Part shown: positions 44,601 to 59,600 of the stretch, piece after piece
Layout of the letters: every line of letters begins with the position of its first letter
Position numbering within the stretch: the stretch's first letter is position 1
Source: Dendrophyllia cribrosa
Taxonomy: Eukaryota; Cnidaria; Anthozoa; Scleractinia; Dendrophylliidae
Length of the DNA: 64,000 nt
Direction of reading: 5' to 3'
Assembly: GCA_024195265.1 (NCBI GenBank)
Contig: JAJLRJ010000013.1
Span: 12,713,822 to 12,777,821, forward strand
Made by a program: the position numbers and the translations under genes
The notes under the pieces: model-generated
Database searches by the model: none
Seen by the model: only the letters and a program-made list of their open reading frames with translations
What the model was told of the DNA's origin: nothing

Positions 44601-47600
44601 ATTGTGCTTTCAGGTGGCAATATAGGGCCAGCAAACATGAGGATTTCCCTTCGATTTCCTGGATCTCTGCATATTTAATGAACAACACAGTGTTATGTCG
44701 CAACTTGGATTTCCTGCATATAAATTTGAATTTTGACATATTTAACTAGCAACCAGGACTGACATCAAATTTGGATTTTGTGCATTGCATGGTCTAAATA
44801 ATAAAAGACTTCATTCGTATGCAGGAAATCCAAATTGCAATGTTAGTCCTGATTGCTTATTAAATAAGTGGAAATTCAAATTTATATGCAGGCAGGGCGC
44901 GACAAAAGCGCTGTCCGATAGCCCGGGGCTAGTGAAGCGACCCGTCGGGCTAGTGTTTTTTTGTCGGAGTTTGCCCGACGGCAAGCAATATTTGTTGCCT
45001 TTTCTCATCATTAGAATTAAAATAAGAACTTAGAAGTGTGTAATAAACAGTTCTCTAGTGAAAGTGAATGTGAGGAACATTTTAAAAATGTAAGAAAATA
45101 TCAACGGCGAACAAAAGAAATGGAATTGAATGATGCGTTTTCGTAAATAATTATAATGTACAGTTGCGGCCGTAATCTGTCTTCTCACTCCTCTGCTTTT
45201 AGGTCTTTAAAATCGCTGTTGTTTTCATTGTATTAAGTTCAAAGTAAACCAGTTAGGATCTGTCTTGTCGATTAAGACCGTTTTCTTTAAACAAGCTAGA
45301 CAACTTGAACATTTGCCGATACAGTCGTTGCATTAATTTAATACTGGATAGATTGTTTTTCCCACGAACGGCAAATATTTTTGCCGTCTGCCGTTTGCCA
45401 TTTCCATGGGAAAGTGAGTAGTTTCACGTTTCTCAAACTCATGAACATGTGAATTAACTTCGATTTTTCTAGTGGGTTGATTCATTTTACGATTCGAGGA
45501 AAAGTAAGGATAATAAACTACAAGCTGCCGTTTGCCGTGTACGCGTAGAACAGCGTGCGTAATTTAATCTCTTGATACTCGCAAGCAAGTCACGTAATAT
45601 AAAATGTGTTATTTTTGTTGTATCAAACTTCCGAAAGGGTTTGCAAGATATTTTACGTTATCCAAAGACGAAAGACTGCGAATAAGAGTACTAGTTTCAT
45701 TGATCAATTGATCATAGCTTTCATAACCAGCGCAAAAATAAGTTTTTCTCGTAATTTATAATTTATTCCGCAACGTTCGCCGTCGGGAGCGAACACAGTT
45801 AGAGATTTTTTGCCTCTTGGTGTAATATTCATCTCTTGTTTAAATTTGTTTGTTTTAATAATTAATTTACTTTTGGGCTAGCTCTTCAGAGCTCCGGGCT
45901 AGTAAACTAAAGCAGCAGCTTGCCCGAAGGGCAAGCTGATTTTTTCATTTTCATCCCACCCTGGCAGGAAATCCAAACTGTCATGTCAGTCCTGGGTGCT
46001 CATTAAGGGAAATCTAAAACAGGACTTATTTTTACTGGCCCTTTAACTACTGAAGTTGGGTAAAATATTTTTCAAAGTACTGCACCACCACAGTCAACAG
46101 TGTATCTTAGCTTTTGTAACATCAGAGCATTGCTTTGTAAGGGAACAACTATTAGACAAATAAGTTTCTCTTCCAATTTTCCTAAGATTGGTTAGTCTGT
46201 TACTTAAGGAGGGTCCTTAATTTCAGGAATTGCTCACAAGGTCTCAAAATTTAATGAATCAAAATTGGGGTGGCCATTAAAATTATATATTAATAAATTA
46301 GAATGTCGATGTTTTCTTCTTTTTATAATCCTGGGCCAGGAAAATATATTATGGAATTATGCTCACAAAACAAAATTCTAGTGCCTTATTAAACAATTGC
46401 TTTCAAATTTCCATCTTGCACCATCCTCAGTGTAATGCTAGCATTTCCTCTAAACTAAGGCCCCGTCCACACGTATACGTTTACGTTCGTAAACGCATAT
46501 TTTTTATGCGTTTAGGCCTCCTGTCCACACGTAAACGATGAAACGGTCACCCTAAACGGATATTTTCGAAAACGTTCTCCAAAGTGGATATTTTCGAAAA
46601 CGCCATTTACCCGTTTACGTGTGAACAGCGTAAACAGATATTTTCGTAAACGCTGATGTCACAGATTCGAACCCAGTCCACAAATAAAGAAAATAGAGCA
46701 GATATCCAATATGGCGGACTTATCTGCGCATGCTCAATTCAGATTTGAAGCGTTTACGTATCGTTTTAGCGTTTACACTGTACGTGTGGACAGGTGAAAA
46801 CGAATCGTAAACGATGGCTGGCTTTGTGTGGACAGGAGCGTTTTAGATAAACAAATATGCGTTTACGAACATAAACGTATACATGTACGTGTGGACGGGA
46901 CCTAAGAAAATGAGCTTGTAATAAAAATACCATCGTACTTGTTGTGATAAGTTACAGCTGACCAGGCTTCTGACTGCAAAGCAGCAGTACTTGATTTGCC
47001 AAACACACACTGAAAACAAACAACAAAAATCATGCCTTGCTATGTTCACAGCTTTTAATTAGTAGGGGAAATGTGGTGCAAGGTTCATACAGATAAATGT
47101 AATCTTTTTTCCAGGGCTTTACTGTAAATGTGGCTTAATGCAATTTAGGCAAAGTTGAACTCAAGTCAATGTGGTCAATGGTCTGCTTTGTGACAGTTTG
47201 TGACCAGCGGCCAGGGCATCCCATGGCTTTTTGTCTGGTCTTGTTTACATTGTATATTTTGCATCGCATCGCATTCAAGCTGGTTGTTGCAGATCAATTG
47301 CCTTGCTGTTAAACAAATTATCACCCAGGTATATAAGGGAATGAAAGGGTTGGAGCTGTTTTGAGTCGCTATTCCTGATTCTCATGTCTTACCTCAAGTG
47401 GTGACAATTCTTCTCCTGCCAGGAATTGAACTTTGACTGCAATATTCCTGGCTGAGGTACTGCGGCTGGTGTAATTCACACTCAAAGGATACACATACAA
47501 CAGGTTCCTGAAAAAAATATATCATGATAAAGATAAGTACATGTAAGTGTGAACTGATTCAAACGAAAGGTGTTGAGCAGACTTACTTTCAGAGCTACAT

Positions 47601-50600
47601 GTATGTTTTAAATTCAGAATCTATAGAATGGCGGTGTTTCGTCAACACACACATAGGATTTTATTGCTTAGCTTTCAGAAAACCAAAATTTACATGGTAC
47701 ATCTTTAATGTAAACATTGCACACAGTAAAATAGCATTCCGGGCCTGAAAAGCTATCAGGACTTTTGAGAAATGGGCCCCTGCTGTATTACCAGTCACTA
47801 CAAAAAGTTATTACTCGTGGCGTAGCCGACAAGTTATAAATTCAGCTGCATTTTTTTTTACTTGTGTCACATTTATTTAGTGCATGCAAATTTATGCATG
47901 CATATTTTAGTTTTTGAATCAGTGGTCTGATTGGTTGACACGCAACTTCGTGATCTCGCTCTTGATTTCAAGATGGCTGCAAAATCCATCTGTGTGTTGA
48001 CTTGAGCAGCAGAAGAAAGAATTACAGCATACAAGTTTTCAAGACAATGCAAGGCGTGAGTAAATGTAGTGTAGTCTTACGTTTTAGACATAATTTTAAG
48101 CTTATGTTTCTCCATAAAAGTACTCAAAACTTTCAGGAATCAATGGGTTTAAGACACCACAAGTTCAAGCTGTGTACAGCTTAATATGTTTCTCCATAAA
48201 AGTACTCAAAACTTTCGGGAATCAATGGGTTTAAGACACCACAAGTTCAAGCTGTGTACAGCTTCTTGTTTTATGCTATTAACATTACATGTATAATCTA
48301 CATTATATTATTAATTAATAATAATAACAGAGAATGTACTGATGGCTTACTTGTATGTAAGATAAGGGGTAAACACTTCCTTGGGTGCAAACTCTTCAAT
48401 TTCTTTGGTTGGCCGCCCCTGCCCATCCGGATACGGGTTAACCTAAAAAATAATTTATTCACAAATGTCACTTATCTTGCCATGTTTAGTTTTTGCAACA
48501 TGTAATTTACAAATTTGTTTGCAATTTTTAAAACATCAACTAAAAGGAAATAAAATGTTTTAGAAAGCTTGAACTGGGCTAATTGTAAGAAGACTATACT
48601 TACTAGTTCATCAAGCTGACAAGTTACACGTGACTGTATGATGAATGAATCATGCTTACCTTGTTTTCTTTCCTTTTTAACTCCTTTTTTTTTTAGCTTT
48701 TTCTTAATTTTTTTATTCACATGAAGAAATTGTGCAAAATTCGTAAATTCCAGAAAATTTAGTGCCACAAACTTGAAATATGCCCATTCCAAAACTGTAA
48801 AATTTTGATGAACATTACAGAAAATTTCATTTTAAAGTCAACTACCCCTACAGAAAAGACCTCCAGATCCACCATTTGGTGTCCATAGTGTAATAGGAGG
48901 AGTTATTTTCAGTGCAATAAGTCTTATTCTCCGGGATTTCTACAAATTACAATCTGCTCCCATGTGGACTCATAGTTCAAATGGTAGAGTTTAAAATTCC
49001 ATGGAGGTAAAATATTTTTTTCTTTGCCTCATATGGTCCCCATTTCCTTTCTTAAGAGCAAATGCTCAGTAGGAAATTTATGGGTTATTCTCAACAATAA
49101 AATTACTGGTCACAGAGTTAATTGTGTGATTTTCAAGGTAAGGAAGCACTTGCTGAATACCTGATGTAACTCAGAAGTTAAGCAGTAAGGTGGTTTGTCT
49201 CCTGGTGGGGAAATGTCAAGCTTCAGTGTTCCTACAAGATTTAAATTAAGCTTTTGTTAAGATCATACAACTTTAACACTTAAATTTTGTTTTATTGATT
49301 AATTGATAACTATTTACTTCCTTTAGCCCTCCTCTCTGCAGTGGTCTGTCTATTGTGATTGTCTGGATGAGCATACTCCTAGAAAATGACCGTTGTTGAT
49401 GACTTTAAGGGCTATGTCATGGTAGTTTTTATGCTATTGGCTCAAACTCAATCCTTCAATTAAAACTGATCATCTTATTTCAAACACAAAATGCTCTAAG
49501 AACAACAAGAAGAGAACACTTGACAAGTGAATTCTTGAAGGAGGAACAAACCACAATCAGTTTTTCGCAAATTTTCCAAAACACGTAGAACTAACTTTAC
49601 AAAATTGGCCCATTATTTTCAAGTTGCAATCCATTTCAGTGTTCATCCTGGCCATCTGTAGTTAGAGACACTTGTCTATAGTTTCAGTGTACTTACAAGT
49701 AAACTTAATTTTTTTAAAAATGGATAATTATTTTTGGGTTTCCATTGAGACAAATACACCTTTTGACTTTTTAAAGTGCCACTAAAATTTGTGACCTACA
49801 TGTAGCTCTCACGCAAAAACGATACTAACAGCTATCTGTTCGAATGGCTTAAGCCTCTTTTAAGTTTTGACAGCTTGAGGGAAAGCCATCTTTAGAGTCA
49901 TATCAGATGACGTTGTTCCTACCAGGTAGGTAATATATAATAAATTATTATGTAAAGTCATTTTATGAGCCAAGTGTCAGGCTGCCATACATAAAGCTGG
50001 CAGTGTTGATCTCTGTAGCATGCAGTGACTTGGAGTATTTCTGTGGATGGGATGCTTGTCCTTACAAGGTTACGCCAGTAATACATGTATAACATTTTAA
50101 ATGTTCTCTTTTCCAATGAAACAACAGGATTGCAGAGACCAGAATTCAAACCCAGGAACCTCTGAACAGAAGTTCATCATACAAACAACTAGACCACAAG
50201 ACAACCTCAGGAATTTTCTAGGGGTGTGCAAGTGCTAGAATTCATTCCTATGTTTAGCCACCAAAAATGTACTATAAAAAGGAGTTGGGCTTCCTTCTCC
50301 ATCTCCCCCCCCCCCCCCCCCCCATGCTTCTCATGAAGCCCACCTCTCAGCTGCATTTTCTACTCTCTCCAATATTCCCCTGCTTTCAGATAGTGCCTTG
50401 ACAATTTTGCTTGTGAAATACACATTGCTTGCCCACTCAAACATATGCCTGCTAGCTCTGGATTGACATTTTAAACTTGTGAGGTAGGTTGCAACGTTAG
50501 AATTACCTGGAATGCACTTGAGACGTTTTAGTACTGATGATGGTCTTTTGAGGTCAGCTAAGAATTTGTACAAGTCATCATCTTTCAACTTATCTGATTC

Positions 50601-53600
50601 CTTAACAAAGGCAAAAAATAATTGAAACACTAATCAGTTTCCATACACATAATAAATTATACAAAATAAGATTAATTAAAAGTAGTTTTCTATGAATACA
50701 TTGACTCAGTCCTTCCAAGGGTATCAGATTATTCAATTTGCAATTATTGCAGTGATATCAAAATAAGGGTGAGTGGTTGCTAACCAGAGGTTGAAAACAA
50801 TACAAAAATTTAAATCACTACCCCTAAATTGGTACCCATTTACACACCCTACCCCTAAATTGGTACCCATTTACACACCCTACCCCTAAATTGATACCCA
50901 TGTACATACCCTACCCCTAAATTGGTACCCATTTACACACCCTACCCCTAAATTGGTACCCATTTACACACCCTACCCCTAAATTGATAGCCATTTACAC
51001 ACCCTACCCCTAAATTGGTACCCATTTACACACCCTACCCCTAAATTGATAGCCATTTACACACCCTACCCCTAAATTGGTACCCATTTACACACCCTAC
51101 CCCAAAATTGGTACCCATTTACACACCCTACCCCAAAATTGGTACCCATTTACACACCATACCCCTAAATTGATACCCATTTACACACCCTCCCCCTAAA
51201 TTGGTACCCATTTACACACCCTACCCCTAAATTGATAGCCATTTACACACCCTACCCCTAAATTGGTACCCATTTACACACCCTACCCCTAAATAATTAT
51301 TGATACCCATTTACACACTCTACCCCTAAATTGATACCCATTTACACACCCTACCCCTAAATTGGTACCCATTTACACACCCTACCCCTAAATTGGTACC
51401 CATTTACACACCCTACCTCAAAATTGGTACCCATTTACACACCCTACCCCTAAATTGGTACCCATTTACACACCCTACCCCAAAATTGATACCCATTTAC
51501 ACATCCTACCCCTAAATTGATACCCATTTACACATCCTACCCCTAAATTGATACCCATTTATACATCCTACCCCTAAATTGGTACCCATTTACACACCAT
51601 ACCCCTAAATTGATACCCATTTACACACCATACCCCTAAATTGATACCCATTTATACATCCTACCCCTAAATTGATACCCATTTACACACCATACCCCTA
51701 AATTGATACCCATTTTGAGACCCAACAGTACACATTGACCAGAGGCTCATGCAATATTAACAGCAGATCGAGTGATACAGTGAAATTTTGTTCCACTGCT
51801 ATAACTTGTTCAACGCCTCGCATATTCACGAGTTCACTCCCAAGAGTGCCAAAAGTCAAAATTCAAGAAAAATCCCAAATTCATTTTGTATTTTAAAAAC
51901 CAAATGGTACCATGCAAAAGTACTGCCAAAGAGGTTTTATTTGAATAGTCACACCATAGGATTTCGTCCACAGACTCAAAAGTTAGAACAAATGGTACCA
52001 TGCAAAACTACTGCTGAAGAGGTTTCATTTGAATGGCCACACCATAGGATTTCATCCACAGACTCAAAAGTTAGAACTACACTACATGTCTCCATAATTG
52101 ACGTGGGAGTTAAAGGGTTAATAAGTAACATATTTTGGTCAGAAATGGGTACACACCCCACCACCAAACATTTTGAGGAGTACCTCCCTCCCTCCCTCCC
52201 AGGGGAATCACTTTGCAGTATACCTGTTTGAAAAAACTGCTGACTGTTAGAGTGACAGGTCTAAAGTTTGTAAGGTCAGGGACAGGCTCAAATTCAGCAC
52301 CATCAGCCAGATGAAGTGACTTGCGAGTCTCGTAAATTGATCCTCGGCTGGAACGAAGCATCACAGATGGTGAATCTATCATACTTGATTGCTGTTAAAT
52401 AAAACAAGACAGGAAAACTATCAAAAAAATTATTGTTTCTTTCATGAAATACAATGTAACTACCAACCATTAATGAAGGGCTGGGTGCATAAAGGGCCTT
52501 AATGTCATATTTTGACATTTTTCACTGTCAAATTGTGATTCAGTTTGCGACAAAAACAGCATTTTGTTGCTAAAATGGATGGTTAACATTAGCTAATTAG
52601 TAAAAGAGATAAATTAGGCCAAAACATCCCACATTCTTGTCCTGACAAATCATATAATACATGTACATGTACACACTGTATATAGCAGCCAAAATGTATT
52701 TTGTGTTTTTGGTAAAATTACAGGTGGACCTTTCGGCCAGATTGGCTCAATTGGCCCATGCTGGTTTATCTTTTTCTCATTCAAAAAATGCATGCCGCAA
52801 TTTATCCGTTCAGTGGTAAAAAAAAAAACACATCAGTGGCTTCAAATTACCATTTTTCCCTAAAACTAGGAGTCAGTGAGTTAATTTGTAACTCTTACAT
52901 GTACTTAACAGTAGGTTACTTGCTGTACCTTTCGAGTTGTACTTGCAGCTGCATGGTCCTTCTCCTGAACTGATCCTGGATCAGTTCCTGCTGACTTCCC
53001 ACTTATAATGTCCACCAGATGGATGGCAGTCCATGCAAAAGGCATGCGATACTTGCCAAGCCTGTCACAGTTTGCTACAGCAGCTAAACGCATCTTCTCT
53101 CGATGCTAGGGTAGTTAAAAAAAAGAAATCAAATCAAATAAGCCAATTTACAAAAGACTGGATAAGTAAAGATACTGTTACATTAGCCTGCGAACAGGCT
53201 CCTGGCTTGTCAGGGGCGCTATTTAATGGCGCGAAGCGCCGGCAAAGAGGAGGCTGCACGCGAGTTTCAGAATATCGAATGTCTGCATCCAAATTTTGGA
53301 TACAAAACGCTAGTGAATGTTTCTTGGGCTAAAATAACCTTAAAGCAATCACTTTTTCATTTAATTTTCTTTTCTATGTTTCGGATACAGAGGGGAAAAA
53401 ATGGATATATTTCGTGGTGTCTGATCGCGAGATGTTTTATGAAATAGCTTCGTTATGCGTTACTCAAGGAAAGGTTTCAAATTACTTTAATTTGACATAT
53501 GCAAATTGAAACATTTTCAGTCTCAACTGAAAATAATATATTTCAAAGGGCGAAATTTGTTTCTCTCCTCCTAAATTATCACTTCTGTCGTTAACTTACT

Positions 53601-56600
53601 CAGTAAGTTAACGACAGAAGGCTAAGCAAGCTAGGCCTGCGAATGGTTAAAATTTGACAGTTGACAAGCTAAGAAATCTGCGGGTTCTTGTGGGCGGCAG
53701 CCACGATTTTGAAGGGTGCGTGCAGGCTTCCCTTCTTCGTATGACCCCGCCATCCGACTGGAAGCCTGTCCGCAGGCTACTGTTACATGTACATGGTGCA
53801 TTCTTTGTGCTGTGCTCTAATGTCTCCCAACCCACAACTACACTGTTTACCATATATGTAAATATAAATAGAATATGTTGACAGGCAAGTTGTAAAAAAA
53901 AATTGTAACTTATAACTTACAGTATACATTATATAATCAACCATTAGGAAAATGCATTCACACAAAACAAGGTCTGTATGTTAAAACATTCCGGGAGATG
54001 CCATTGAAAGTAGATACCAGTTCCTGCCAGGTTTGCCCCTGAAAAGAAGAAATAATCTTCTGGGGGAGGGGGAGGGGAGGGGGAGGGGAGGCTAAAGTGG
54101 CATCGAAACAGAGAAACAGAGGAAAGCTGAATTCAATCCGGCTACTACACAGGACACCCAATACAAGATTAGGATTGTGCGAACACAGGGTACAGAGGAG
54201 CTCTATTTGATCGACAAGACGTTATTTTCTTCGAATTGTCGCCGTCTTGAAAGTTAAACTGATTGCGTTACACAAAATATGTACTGCGGGCCAAATTACT
54301 ACGGGCTCGGAAGCTGAGAAATCGGTGTACAGTAAAGAATACGGAAAGGGAGGAAACTGATTTGGGCACATTTTTTCAAATCCCTGTAACTCAGACGAAA
54401 TTCAATAAAAACACCTCATTTTAATTTCTATATTCTAATGAAATATCGAAGAAATCCATCGAAAACAGTCGGTAAACCTACATTTGCAGCGACAGAAATT
54501 TACGGCTTCAAAGCATCGCTTTCGTTCAATGTGCACCGCAACATCTGGTGACGGAAATGACGCCATCAGGTATTGTGCGCATGATCGGAAGTTTTTTCAG
54601 CCGCTATCGCATCCACCGAAGGTTATGATTCGATTGCCCGTGTGCAGTTTCGCGGAATTTTAAGATGTAAATCTTGAGAAGTCTGCTGAAATTCTTCACA
54701 AATTCTACTCTTGTAGTGTAAAATGGGTATTCTACATTTAGTCTTTAAGAAGGATTTTAGTGTAGACTGGGTTTTAAAACCTTTCAAATGCCGCGTGCAA
54801 CGGACTAGAGGTCAAGTCTGTCGGTTGTGGTTTCCCGTGGTGTTGCGCTTGTAGTTTTTGACCTCATTTTAGCCTCCCTTTTTGCCTGGCGGTTGGTGTG
54901 TTGTTTTCGCCACTATTGGCATGTAGATTTTTTATGTAAGAAAGCCATTTAAATTTCTTTAACTTTTCTCTCTGAAATACCGGACATGACAGGATCTGAA
55001 ATGATCTGTTGGCGTGAATGTCTTTATTGCTATTTGTAATGTCATGCTGGGCCCAGCTATTTTAGTTTTGTCTTTGCAGGATTTTAATTTTCAGGATTCA
55101 AGCTTTATAGCAGAGAGAGCTGTAGCTTAAAAAGCTGTTCAACTTGAAGAGAGTTGAAGTTTGTCTCAGTCAAGGTTGTAATTTTAGCTTCCATTTGCTA
55201 TGTTTTATAGCTGCGTGGAAGCTCGCTGTTTATACTAAATAAACATCTCTGTTGGCAATTTCGACAGTCTGGCGACTGCTTCCATTTAAACACCAAAAGA
55301 AATCAAATACGCGTTAAATTTTCAATAATCTTTATACCATTTCGAAACGTAAGCATGTTTTGTCCTGCCCGATAATTTTTTTTTCTTCTTAGGCGGATTT
55401 TCTTGCATCAGCAGACCTCTTCAAAGAAGAATTTTCCATGTTTTTGTTTTTCCTCCACAGCTGATGTTTTAAATTTTGAATTAGTAACGGCTCACTGCAC
55501 TTCCGGTCATTGCCACTTCCGTCACCAGATGATGCGGTTCACATCGAACTCGTCACATGGTACAAGTTTCCTCCCTTTCCGTTCTTTTCTCTCGGCACTT
55601 CGTGCCTTGTTTGGAAAGCTTCGCTTTCCGAAAGATAATTGCGCCCTTAGTAATTTGGCCCACTGTACATATTTTGTGTAACGCAATCAGCGATGATTCG
55701 AAGAAAATATTGTCTTGTACGATCAAATACATGTAGAGCTCCTCTGGACCCTGTGGTGTGAATGCAATAATCATAAATAACAAATCAATGGCAATTTAAG
55801 TGGAAATCAACAAAGTGGGACCCTGTTTCTTCCACTGCTTCTGAGTCAAACTGGAATTTCATTTGGAAGTGTTGGTTTTTGTGGAGGGAGGAAAACCGGA
55901 GTACCCGGGAAAAACCCTCGAAGCAAGGACAAGAACCAACGACAAACTCCACCCAATTATGGCGTCGCAAAGGGAAAAATCGTTCCCAGACATAGGTCTC
56001 ATACTGACCACTACTTTTGAAAGTGAACAAAACAAGTTTTAAAAAAGTGCTTAAAGGGGCAGTATTGTGGGGATTTTAATAACCTTTTTTTGGTCAAAAC
56101 CACGGTTAGTATTAATTAACTTATTTGCAGCATAATACTAATTAAAAATTATGCAAACTTAAGAGACAAAAATCAACCAATTCTTGAAAGAGAAACAAAT
56201 CATGCTCTGTTCTAGCCCTTCTGGAAATGAACATGTCAGAACCTGAAAAAAGTTCAAGGCTAACTTTAAAGCCCTGGCAATGTCACCTACATTGTATTTT
56301 TAGCATAACTTTGAAAGGCCAAAAAACAAAAGGTGCACTGAAATAAAATGTCGGGTATTTCTGCGTGGCCAGAACACATTGTGTTTCTATGTTTGTGAGG
56401 TTTTGTATTTTAGTCTTGTTTTGGAGTTATATTGTTTTCTGTCTTTTGTTTCTTTTGTTTTATGTCATTCGTGCTTCATTACATGCAGAAGGAACCAAAA
56501 TGTCTTTGTCTCAGTGGTTGAGCACTCTTAGTGTGAAGTACCAAGTTAACCTTTTCACTCCCAGAGTCAATTATGAAGACATGTAGTACTGTTGTTCTTA

Positions 56601-59600
56601 CTAACCTTTGAGTCTGTGGACGATGATGACTATTCAAACAAAACCTCTTCAGCAGTACTTTTGCATGGTATCATTAATTTTGTTTTTCAAAATTTAACAA
56701 AATAAAAATTTGAGTATTTTTATTGAATTTTAATTTTTTGGCACTCTTGGGAGTCAAAGGTGTAATAAAACATAAAACAAAAAAATAAAAGTAAAAATAA
56801 CCTTGGAGTTTTCAGTGTCCTTCAAGTATGGTTCTGCGCATTCACTTATGTCTCCCTGTTGTAGAACTTTTTCCAACTTGATAACAAGAAACACGTCTGT
56901 TGAAGGATATGTGATGGAAAATATTGCGGAGCGGCTAAGTGTGGAGATATCAGTACGGGGATTGTGCTCCTTCACCAGCTTTCTGCACCACTCACTGTTC
57001 ATATCAAAGTAGAAAGTTTCTGATATCTGTAGTGTGGTAAATCAATGAAAAAGGAAGAATAACAGTTAGTGAGATTTAATCGTAACAATATAAAATTTTT
57101 TGATTGTGAATGGTCATCCGCATGCCTATTTCATACCTAATTGGAGCGAGGTCACATTGGTGTCCAATTACTGCTGTCCAATCACAACTTTTTGTACATA
57201 ATTGGACAGCTGTAATTGGACATCTATGTTCCCTGTGCATCAATCAGGTGCACGTAAATGGGCTTTTTTTGCTCTTTCTCTACAGGTTTCAAGATAATAG
57301 AAAAATAAAAAAAAAATACACCTGACGTTTTTTAGTAGAATAAAGTTCAAATACATTTAAGATGTAAAAATCTCAAATTTTGTTATTTATGCGATTAATA
57401 TTTTAGTACCGGTAAATGGACTTTGTGTCGTACAATTCAAGGATAATCATGCATTTTCATGATTTTAAATTGTCCTTGCGCTACAGGTTCAGGCAACTGA
57501 AATTGCGTACTTGCCTGATTACTGCCTGAACTGTACTCCATTCAGTCCAATTACTAATAATTACTTATTACTAATTAACAGCTCTGGACTAAATTGTGGA
57601 CATACAGAATGAACAAGAATTTTATGGAGCCTACATGTACCTCAAATTTTAAAGATTTTAAATTAAAAAAATTTTTTTTTATTATTTAAGCAATAGAACA
57701 CATTTTCTATGAGTTTACCGGCGTGATAAACCCACGCGGGATGTTGGGAGAACACAAGAAAAGCTTGTAAATCACGAGCCACAGGCGAGTGATTTACAAG
57801 CTTTTCGAGTGTTCTCCCAACATCCCAAGTTGGTTTATAACGCTGGTAAACTCATAGAAAATGTGTTCTATTGTTTTTATGAAATAACTATGGAAAGCGT
57901 TTGGAAAGAGAGAACTTTGTTGTAGTTTTGTGCCGATCAAGTAGCTTATTCTCATTACATTCATCGGATGATGCGGGAAAACCAATCAAAGCGGCTGAAA
58001 GAATAAATGAACTTTACACAATGCCACTGACAAAGCTGCACTGACAAATTCACGGGTTCAACGAAAGTGATGAAAAGTTTTAGCGCTTTGAAATTCGTCA
58101 GTTGAAATTTATCGGCTGAAAGAAGAAAATATATTCAATGATTCAAAAGTTCTTTCAATTGGAAATCCAGAGAATTGTGTCCGGAAACTGTCGCCGCAAA
58201 CCTGAATGCACGAGGAAAGTTTGGAAGCCTACAATTTTTATGGCGTATGTTGGATTCAAAGATATTGCTTTCTTATCAAGACTTTTTCAATTGGAATAAA
58301 GGTTAGTTCCAGAAACTCAGCTTCTGAAACTGTTTTCGACTTTATTTATTACTTTGAAGTGTACAGTGAAGCCCGTACTTCTCTACATTTTACAGCATGT
58401 AAGTGCTGAATGAAAACTAAGCTCATTGTTTTTAAGCCTACAGTTCTGAGAGTCAGATTGGTTTGATGGAACAAACTGAATTGTTTGATCATTTCATGGA
58501 AATAATTTGTTCAACCATAAACCTATAATGTTTGTTAGCTTCATTTTCTTCTTGCTAATTGATCATCCTTGCTTGGACACATAATCAGAATTTAAACTGC
58601 ATCCGGTACAAAAGTATTCCATAAAAAAATCTCAAAAACAAAACACGATATAAATTAAAGCGTATAAATGGATCGAATCGGCGTAAAATAATTATCCTAA
58701 ACAACAAAGCTATAAGCTTAAGCCTTGCTTTTTAATTCCACTGTGCAAAAGTTATCTTAGGATCTGTAGGAACATTTATAAACTTCAGTTCAGTGAATTT
58801 CAATCGAAAATTTCCCGGCTCAGTTTGAAAGCCATTGTTTGCTGTTTGGGTTTCAAATTTTTTGAGCTTTTCACTAAACCTTCAGCTCAGTGAACTTCAC
58901 AAAGTACATATCGAGGTTGTTTTGATTGTCATTGATCGCTGAAAATATATTCCTGTTGTTGATATCAGTTTTAAAATAAGCTTAGTGTTCTTTTGTCGAT
59001 AAGCCATTTTTTGCTTGCGTACGTGGGAAATTTTTTATTTTTATTTTGTAGGTTTGAGCAGCAACTTATTGTTTACAAGAAACAAATCCTCTGTTCTCAT
59101 CTTCTCAACAGACCACAATATGCAATAAGACACTAAACCGGCTCGAGTTGGGAAATTCTTTTTCCTCACGCTTGTGTTGATGCGGTAACGGAAAATTGAA
59201 CTTTGTTTACTTTACAGTTTCTCTTGCGCGATTTTCCATGAGTTTACCGGCACAATAGTCAATAGGTCTTTGACCAATCAGAACGCGCGTAGTATCTACT
59301 GTCAGTTATTTTATAAAACCAATTGTTGGTCAGATCATAATCGCATTCGAAGAATGCAATCCTAATTTCGTGTTGGTGGTCCTGTGGTTTATGTGCAGTA
59401 AAATTTGAGATTTTTTAGTGGCCGGTCTTCCAAATGGCCGCCCCTATTGTTTTTTTTTTAGGGGGCTCATTTCCGCCGGAAACTCCTTTAAACGCGTCTC
59501 CATAATCTACTGCTAGTTTATATAAGGCCCTTATACTGCCATAATGTATGGCTGTGTTTTATCCAGTTACATGTATAGACTCAGCAGTTTTCAAATGAAA

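Noticed and set aside
48961..49010. Second tRNA-like sequence (gactcatagttcaaatggtagagt)
   Set aside because: Only a degenerate A-box resemblance, no T arm or acceptor pairing.
50816..51714. Interstitial telomere-like repeat (CCCTA-rich)
   Set aside because: The unit is 31 bp with only one CCCCTAAA segment per unit, not tandem CCCTAA.
53958..54161. Possible extra DOCK exon in the E5-E6 intron
   Set aside because: E5 and E6 join in phase 0 and cover the expected conserved blocks; the minus-strand translation here shows no family similarity.
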